Assembly (NCBI GenBank): GCA_958353395.1
Contig: CATWSG010000003.1
Location: 94,672-158,671 of the forward strand
Source of the DNA: an uncultured Collinsella sp.
GTDB lineage: Bacteria > Actinomycetota > Coriobacteriia > Coriobacteriales > Coriobacteriaceae
Direction of reading: 5' to 3'
Length of the DNA stretch: 64,000 nt
The notes below the pieces were generated by a model that searched no databases, was not told the DNA's origin, and worked only from the letters and a program-made list of their open reading frames with translations. Below, one piece after another: positions 59,826-64,000 of the stretch (position 1 is the stretch's first letter; each line of letters opens with the position of its first letter). The position numbers were made by a program, and so were the translations under genes.

Positions 59826-61901
59826 ATGAGATTCTCGATTATTAGCGAGATCCCCGGCAGGACCCGTCTTCAATTGGCGGGTCCTGTGCCAGAGAGCGAT
59901 CTCGATGCACTTCTTAAGCTTGGCGGCGACATCGATGGCGTTCACAAGGTGCGCGTGTATGGCCGCATTGGCCAGATGGCGCTGGAGTACGACGAGCCGC
60001 GCCGCGCAAGCGTGCTCGACGCCCTGGGCGCACTCGATGCTCAAGCTATCGCCGATGCCAAGTCGGGCTACGTGATGCAACTCGAGCCGCGCAAGCACAA
60101 ACTCGTTATGGACCTGGCGACACTCGTCGGTGCCCATTACGCACGTCGCTGGTTCTTGCCTACGCCGCTGCGTGCGGTATTTGTCGTGGCCGGTTATATG
60201 GCATTTTTGCGCGCTGCCCTTCATGAGCTGGCGCGGCCGCGCCTGACCGTTCCCGTGCTCGACGCTTCGGCCATCGGCATCTCGTTCGTCAAACGCGACG
60301 TCGACACCGCGGGCCAGACGATGTTCCTACTCAACGTGGGCGAGCTGCTCGAGGACTACACCCGCGCCATGAGCGAAAACGAGCTCATCAACTCGCTGCT
60401 CGATGTGCCCGACAAGGCGCAGAAGGTCGTCGGCGACACCGAGGTAAGCGTTGCCGCGACCGAGCTTGAGCCCGGCGACCTGGTCGCCGTGCGCACTGGC
60501 ATGTCCATTTGCATCGACGGTGTTGTCGAGCAGGGGAGCGCTATGGTCAACCAAGCGACCCTGACCGGCGAGCCGCTGGCCGTCGAGCGCAGCGTGGGCG
60601 ACGACGTGTTCGCCGGCACCGTCGTGGAAGACGGCGGCATCTTGGTGCGTGTGCGCGCCAATACGGCTCAGACCAAGCTCCGCTCGATCGTCTCGCTCGT
60701 GCAGACGGCCGACTCGCTCAAGTCCGAGGGCCAGTCGCATATGGAGGACCTTGCCAACAAGATCGTCCCGTGGAACTTCCTGCTCGCGGGCCTGGTTGCG
60801 CTTACCACCCGCAGCCTCATCAAGACCTCGGCGGCGCTGATGGTCGACTACTCGTGCGCACTCAAGCTCACGGGTTCCGTCGCCGTCATGACCGCCATGA
60901 GCGATGCTGCCAAGATGGGCGTGATGGTCAAGGGCGCGAAGTACTTTGAGTCGTTTGCCAAGGCCGACACCATTGTGTTTGATAAGACCGGTACGCTGAC
61001 CGAGGCGCAGCCGCGCTTGGCTTGCGTGCTCACGACCGACGGCTGGAGCGAGGACGAGGTCCTGCGCCTTTCTGCCTGCCTGGAGGAGCATTTCCCGCAT
61101 CCGGTGGCGCGCGCCGTCGTCAACGCTGCTCGCGAGCGTGGACTCGAGCACCGCGAGCGTCACGCTGCGGTCGAGTACATCGTGGCACACGGCATCGCTT
61201 CGTCCATTGAGGAGCGTCGCGCCATCATCGGCTCCGCGCACTTTGTATTCGAGGATGAGGGTGCGCAACTCGAGTCCGACATTAAGGAGCAAATCGAGCT
61301 CCAGATGCAGGGGCTGTCGCCGCTGTATCTGGCGGTCGACGGCACCGTTGTGGGCGTGCTCGGTATCGAGGACCCGCTTAAGCCCGGGGTCCGCGAGGCC
61401 ATCGCCGACTTGCACGCGTTGGGCGTTAAGCACGTGGTCATGCTCACGGGCGACTCGGAGCGTACGGCCGAGCGCATTGCTCGCGAGGCAGGCGTCGACG
61501 AGTTTAAGGCCGAGCTGCTGCCCGAGGACAAGTACGCCTATGTGGAGCGGATTAAGCGCGAGGGGCGCCATGTTGCCATGGTGGGCGACGGCGTCAACGA
61601 CTCACCGGCGCTTGGTTTGGCCGATGTGGGTCTGGCCATGGGCGGTGGAAGCGACATCGCCAAGGAGGTCGCCGATATCATCCTGACCGACACGGATCTC
61701 GCCGCGATCGTGCGCCTGCGCCGCATGAGCCAGGGGCTTATCGACCGTCTGACGAGTTCGTATTCCAAGGTGATGCTCACCAACTCGGCGCTGTTGGCAT
61801 TGGGTATTACCGGCATGATTACTCCGCAGGCGTCGTCACTGCTGCACAACGGCTCAACGATTGCCTACAGCCTGAGCAATGCGAAGGCTTACCTGCGTTA
61901 G
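59826..61901 (+). CDS. P1B-type metal-transporting ATPase with SCALKL transmembrane motif
   Basis: The 691-residue protein has an N-terminal ferredoxin-like domain without a CxxC metal site (SEIPGRTRLQLAG), then membrane helices and an actuator domain with TGEPLAVE. The transmembrane metal motif is DYSCALKLTGSVAV instead of CPC or SPC. The phosphorylation motif DKTGTLTE, the nucleotide domain HP site (EEHFPHPVARAVV) and the hinge VGDGVNDSPALGLADVG are intact. It should pump a metal out of the cytoplasm at ATP cost. The unusual SC-type motif suggests a substrate other than Cu or Zn, perhaps Mn or Fe; the exact ion is unknown. Confidence 0.88.
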   Translation: MRFSIISEIPGRTRLQLAGPVPESDLDALLKLGGDIDGVHKVRVYGRIGQMALEYDEPRRASVLDALGALDAQAIADAKSGYVMQLEPRKHKLVMDLATLVGAHYARRWFLPTPLRAVFVVAGYMAFLRAALHELARPRLTVPVLDASAIGISFVKRDVDTAGQTMFLLNVGELLEDYTRAMSENELINSLLDVPDKAQKVVGDTEVSVAATELEPGDLVAVRTGMSICIDGVVEQGSAMVNQATLTGEPLAVERSVGDDVFAGTVVEDGGILVRVRANTAQTKLRSIVSLVQTADSLKSEGQSHMEDLANKIVPWNFLLAGLVALTTRSLIKTSAALMVDYSCALKLTGSVAVMTAMSDAAKMGVMVKGAKYFESFAKADTIVFDKTGTLTEAQPRLACVLTTDGWSEDEVLRLSACLEEHFPHPVARAVVNAARERGLEHRERHAAVEYIVAHGIASSIEERRAIIGSAHFVFEDEGAQLESDIKEQIELQMQGLSPLYLAVDGTVVGVLGIEDPLKPGVREAIADLHALGVKHVVMLTGDSERTAERIAREAGVDEFKAELLPEDKYAYVERIKREGRHVAMVGDGVNDSPALGLADVGLAMGGGSDIAKEVADIILTDTDLAAIVRLRRMSQGLIDRLTSSYSKVMLTNSALLALGITGMITPQASSLLHNGSTIAYSLSNAKAYLR

Positions 61902-61920
61902 CGTTTTCGATTGAGTATAT

Positions 61921-61971
61921 GGCCTGCATTCGGGTGGCACCGCAGCCGCCAGGGTGCAGGCCTTCTTTTGT
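61921..61971 (+). terminator. Rho-independent terminator of the P-type ATPase operon
   Basis: Stem GGCCTGCA / TGCAGGCC enclosing an inner GGTGGC-type hairpin, followed by TTCTTTTGTTT, 20 bp after the stop. Confidence 0.8.
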
Positions 61972-62001
61972 TTGACGAGATGTTAGCTCGGATATATGCT
62001 T

Positions 62002-62019
62002 GTGCTAGCACTGCTAGCA
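62002..62019 (+). promoter_or_regulatory. Operator-like GCTAGCA repeat upstream of the toxin-antitoxin pair
   Basis: GTGCTAGCACTGCTAGCA contains two GCTAGCA units (the first flanked as GTGCTAGCAC, a perfect 10-bp palindrome) 22 bp before the antitoxin ATG. This is the expected place for antitoxin autoregulation. Confidence 0.55.
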
Positions 62020-62040
62020 AATGCTGAAGGTGAGGTTGAG

Positions 62041-62394
62041 ATGGCTACCGTTGGCGGCATGGCGCAGGTGAACGTTCGCGTAGATCGCCAGGTCAAGAAC
62101 CGTGCCGAGGAGGTGCTACGGCTTTCGGGCGGGTCACTGCCCGAGCTCATCAAAAAAGTCGTGGCCAAGGTCGCACAGGGTGGCAGGCAGTGCGAGGAAG
62201 TGCTTGCGGCCGTCGACGACCGGCAGCAGACCGTCGCGCCCGATACGCCGTTCGCCGCGTCGTGGGCAGCGGCAGACCGGCTTTATGCAGATTTGGGCAT
62301 CGCTGCGTCGCCCGTATCCGACGATCGCGGTTGGGACACAATCTATTCCGACGCCATGGATGAGCATTATCGCCAAAAGGGGATGATCCAGTGA
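62041..62394 (+). CDS. RelB/DinJ-like antitoxin
   Basis: The 117-residue product has an N-terminal ribbon-helix-helix-like region (AQVNVRVDRQVKNRAEEVLRLSG) that should bind the operator. A disordered, acidic C-terminal tail could wrap the toxin. It overlaps the next gene by 4 bp (GTGA), the usual coupling in toxin-antitoxin pairs. The start at ATG 62041 follows a GAGGTTGAG-type site. Confidence 0.75.
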   Translation: MATVGGMAQVNVRVDRQVKNRAEEVLRLSGGSLPELIKKVVAKVAQGGRQCEEVLAAVDDRQQTVAPDTPFAASWAAADRLYADLGIAASPVSDDRGWDTIYSDAMDEHYRQKGMIQ

Positions 62395-62906
62395 GTGGAG
62401 CGCCTCTCAAGATCATGGTGGACGCTAACGTATGGGTCGATTCGTTTTGCGCCGACCATGCCGAGTCGCTTGCCGCGCGTGCGTTTATTGGGCGGGCGAC
62501 GGAGACGGGGGCGTTGCTGTTCTTTCCGGTGCATATCGCCAAGGACGTGCTGTACGTTGTCCAACACGAGCTGAAGCGTAGAGTTCTTGCCAGCGGGGGA
62601 GCGCTCGACGAGGCATCTGCCCGTGCAATTGGCGATGCGGCGCTGGCGTTTGTGCGGAACATGACCGAAAACGCCACGGCCGTGGGTGCAGATGCGTCGG
62701 ACCTTTGGCTGGCCGACAAATACTTAGCGCTTCATCGCGATTACGAGGACAATTTGGTGCTCGCCGCGTGCAAGCGCGCACAGGTCGATTACTTGGTAAC
62801 TAACGATCGCAAGCTGCTCGAACATGCCGATCTTGCAGCAAAGACCCCGCGCCAAATGATGCCGATTCTGGCTTTGGCCGAACGTGGTGGCGCGGCTATC
62901 GGTTGA
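62391..62906 (+). CDS. PIN-domain ribonuclease toxin
   Basis: The 171-residue protein has the PIN fold acidic set: Asp in IMVDANVWVDSF, then Glu and Asp in YEDNLVLAACKRAQVDYLVTND. The DNLV and LVTND patterns are those of VapC/PIN proteins, which cut RNA. It begins with GTG at 62391, inside the antitoxin stop. Partnering with a RelB-like rather than a VapB antitoxin is a known mixed arrangement. Activity is inferred from the fold. Confidence 0.78.
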   Translation: MSGAPLKIMVDANVWVDSFCADHAESLAARAFIGRATETGALLFFPVHIAKDVLYVVQHELKRRVLASGGALDEASARAIGDAALAFVRNMTENATAVGADASDLWLADKYLALHRDYEDNLVLAACKRAQVDYLVTNDRKLLEHADLAAKTPRQMMPILALAERGGAAIG

Positions 62907-62964
62907 CGCGAACTGTTTGCGGGCCTCTTGGACGACGATGCGCCAAGGGGCCCGCGTCTGCTAT

Positions 62965-63399
62965 TTACAAAAGCTCGGCCTTGATGGCGGGACTTTCTGC
63001 GAGCTGCTCGGCTGCCTTTTCGTCGGAGCTGTCGAGTGCTGCCAGGCTGCGGTAGACCCACTCGTTGACCTGGGTGTTCTTGACGCCTGCGGTCTGCATA
63101 AGGGCGCCTACCTCGCGGATTGCTGCGAGCAGATCGGCTTTGGGGCCCGCGACCTCGACCTCGATGCTGTGGTAGGCGGACACGCCGCGGTTCTCACTCA
63201 CGTGGTCGATAAAGCCCTCGACGGTCTCAAGCTGCTGGGCGAGAGCTGCATCATCGTCGGCGTCCAGCGCGACGAGTGCGTTCGATACTGTGAGGGCGGG
63301 ATGTCCGCAGGGGACAAAGCCCTCGATGACATCCATAGCTTCGGTAATGGTTGAGCCCAGGCCTGCGAGGGCATTGACGAGCTGCTGCTTGGTATCCAT
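62965..63399 (-). CDS. Small conserved protein of unknown function
   Basis: The 144-residue protein is helical, acidic and without signal or membrane segments. It contains LVALDADDDAALAQQLETVEGF and a central HVSENRGVSAYHSIEVEV strand. No family is recognised. The start ATG 63399 has a clear AAAGGA site, so it is a real gene. It converges with the PIN toxin gene and diverges from ssrA; the gap to ssrA is 237 bp. Confidence 0.65.
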   Translation of the reverse strand: MDTKQQLVNALAGLGSTITEAMDVIEGFVPCGHPALTVSNALVALDADDDAALAQQLETVEGFIDHVSENRGVSAYHSIEVEVAGPKADLLAAIREVGALMQTAGVKNTQVNEWVYRSLAALDSSDEKAAEQLAESPAIKAELL

Positions 63400-63575
63400 A
63401 ACGGTCCTTTCGACGGGTCAATTTTGCTTGGCGAAAATATACGTTACGCGATCGGTAGCAAAAGTGCGAAGTGCGGCGCACATTGGGGTCTTCACAGCTC
63501 GTGCATAGAACAGCTGTCCGCTTTCAGAACGTGGTAAGATAACACTCCACAAGCGGGGCTCGCCCTGCATGTTCC

Positions 63576-63604
63576 TTGAAAAGTCGACGGGTGTTGGGTA
63601 TTCG
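63576..63604 (+). promoter_or_regulatory. Candidate ssrA promoter
   Basis: TTGAAA (63576-63581), a 17-bp spacer and TATTCG (63599-63604) end 32 bp before the mature tmRNA 5' end. The -10 is weak. Confidence 0.4.
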
Positions 63605-63636
63605 TGCCCGATACCATCCAGACTTTCCCGACATTC

Positions 63637-64000
63637 GGGGGCGACTGGTTTCGACACGATAGCTCTGAGAGAGGAAGCAAGCCGAGGTCTCCTCGCCTCG
63701 TTAAACAGGGGTACCGTCAAATTGAATTGACAACAACTCTTCTTTTGAGCCTATGGCTCTCGCTGCTTAGTTTATAGCGGCGCGTCAACCCGGTGATTTC
63801 CCCGACACCGGCGCGACGTCATGTTAGGGGAATGCTCCTGCGCACGTAATCGGTATGGCGCAGGCTAAGACCGAACCGGTTAGGACGCCGCGAGCGTGTC
63901 GCTGCGCGCAAAGCGTCCGAGACTAAACCAGCGACTGAGCTTGGAGATGCCAATCAGGGGGCTTTCGTGGACCGGAGTTCGATTCTCCGCGCCTCCACCA
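63637..64000 (+). ncRNA. ssrA: Transfer-messenger RNA
   Basis: The 364-nt gene begins GGGGGCGACTGGTTTCGACA and ends with a T-arm (GGAGTTCGATTCTCC) and acceptor strand CGCCUCC plus encoded CCA, the last bases of the window. The 5' GGGGGCG pairs with CGCCUCC over seven base pairs, including the G3-U70 pair that lets alanyl-tRNA synthetase charge it. The tag reading frame ends at TAG 63768-63770 and reads DNNSSFEPMALAA, with the degradation-signal ALAA end. tmRNA rescues stalled ribosomes and tags the unfinished protein for proteolysis. The gene is complete. Confidence 0.97.

Overview
The window looks like chromosomal DNA of a gut Coriobacteriia actinobacterium, most likely Collinsella or a close relative. 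The evidence is a GC-rich coding bias with strong G/C third positions, GatCAB, an SpaA/FctA-type sortase pilus, an atypical OmpR-type regulator beside glnA, and many short palindromic intergenic repeats. No species-level marker is complete, so the genus is an inference. The last 364 bases are a complete tmRNA gene (ssrA) ending exactly in CCA.

Layout. 0-6.2 kb: the 3' end of a GltD-like flavoprotein, an Old-Yellow-Enzyme/2,4-dienoyl-CoA-reductase-like enzyme, fused remnants of a divergent gntR/gntP pair, an IlvD/Edd-family dehydratase and a truncated ArsC-like gene. 6.2-9.1 kb: an inserted-looking block with a DHA2 drug exporter, a tandem CBS protein and a small MGMT-type protein. 9.3-12.6 kb: a decayed integration site, made of a 3' fragment of tRNA-fMet with its terminator, a broken tyrosine integrase, a palindrome cluster, a frameshifted AAA ATPase and a MITE-like palindrome. 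12.8-17.1 kb: a GntR regulator, KDPG aldolase, KDG kinase and a divergent LacI regulator. With the 4 kb dehydratase these could make up a semi-phosphorylative Entner-Doudoroff route (sugar acid to KDG to KDPG to pyruvate plus glyceraldehyde-3-phosphate).

17.2-29.6 kb: glnA with a GlnR-like regulator, then htrA and ligA, which are flanked by two AT-richer modules pointing at each other. Each module encodes an exported papain-fold-like cysteine peptidase followed by a small membrane or lipoprotein. Next come a MATE exporter and its MerR regulator. 29.8-40 kb: a heterodimeric ABC exporter, a PD-(D/E)XK-like protein bracketed by palindromes, moaA and a moaC-mobB fusion, an MFS transporter and a HAD phosphatase. 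40.5-49 kb: a complete sortase pilus locus with a beta-helix tip adhesin, a minor pilin, a major pilin and a class C sortase. 49.3-52.9 kb: gatCAB. 53.2-61.9 kb: an AAA/DUF4143 ATPase behind a 74-bp palindrome, an AraC regulator divergent from a two-gene ABC system resembling siderophore-type exporters/importers, and a small membrane protein with a P1B-type ATPase. 62-64 kb: a RelB/PIN-type toxin-antitoxin pair, an unknown small protein and ssrA.

Most gaps between operons hold hairpins. Several are Rho-independent terminators. At least three recurring families of short palindromes (called A, B and C/D here) look like REP-type dispersed repeats. All function assignments come from reading motifs in the translated sequence; no database search was possible.
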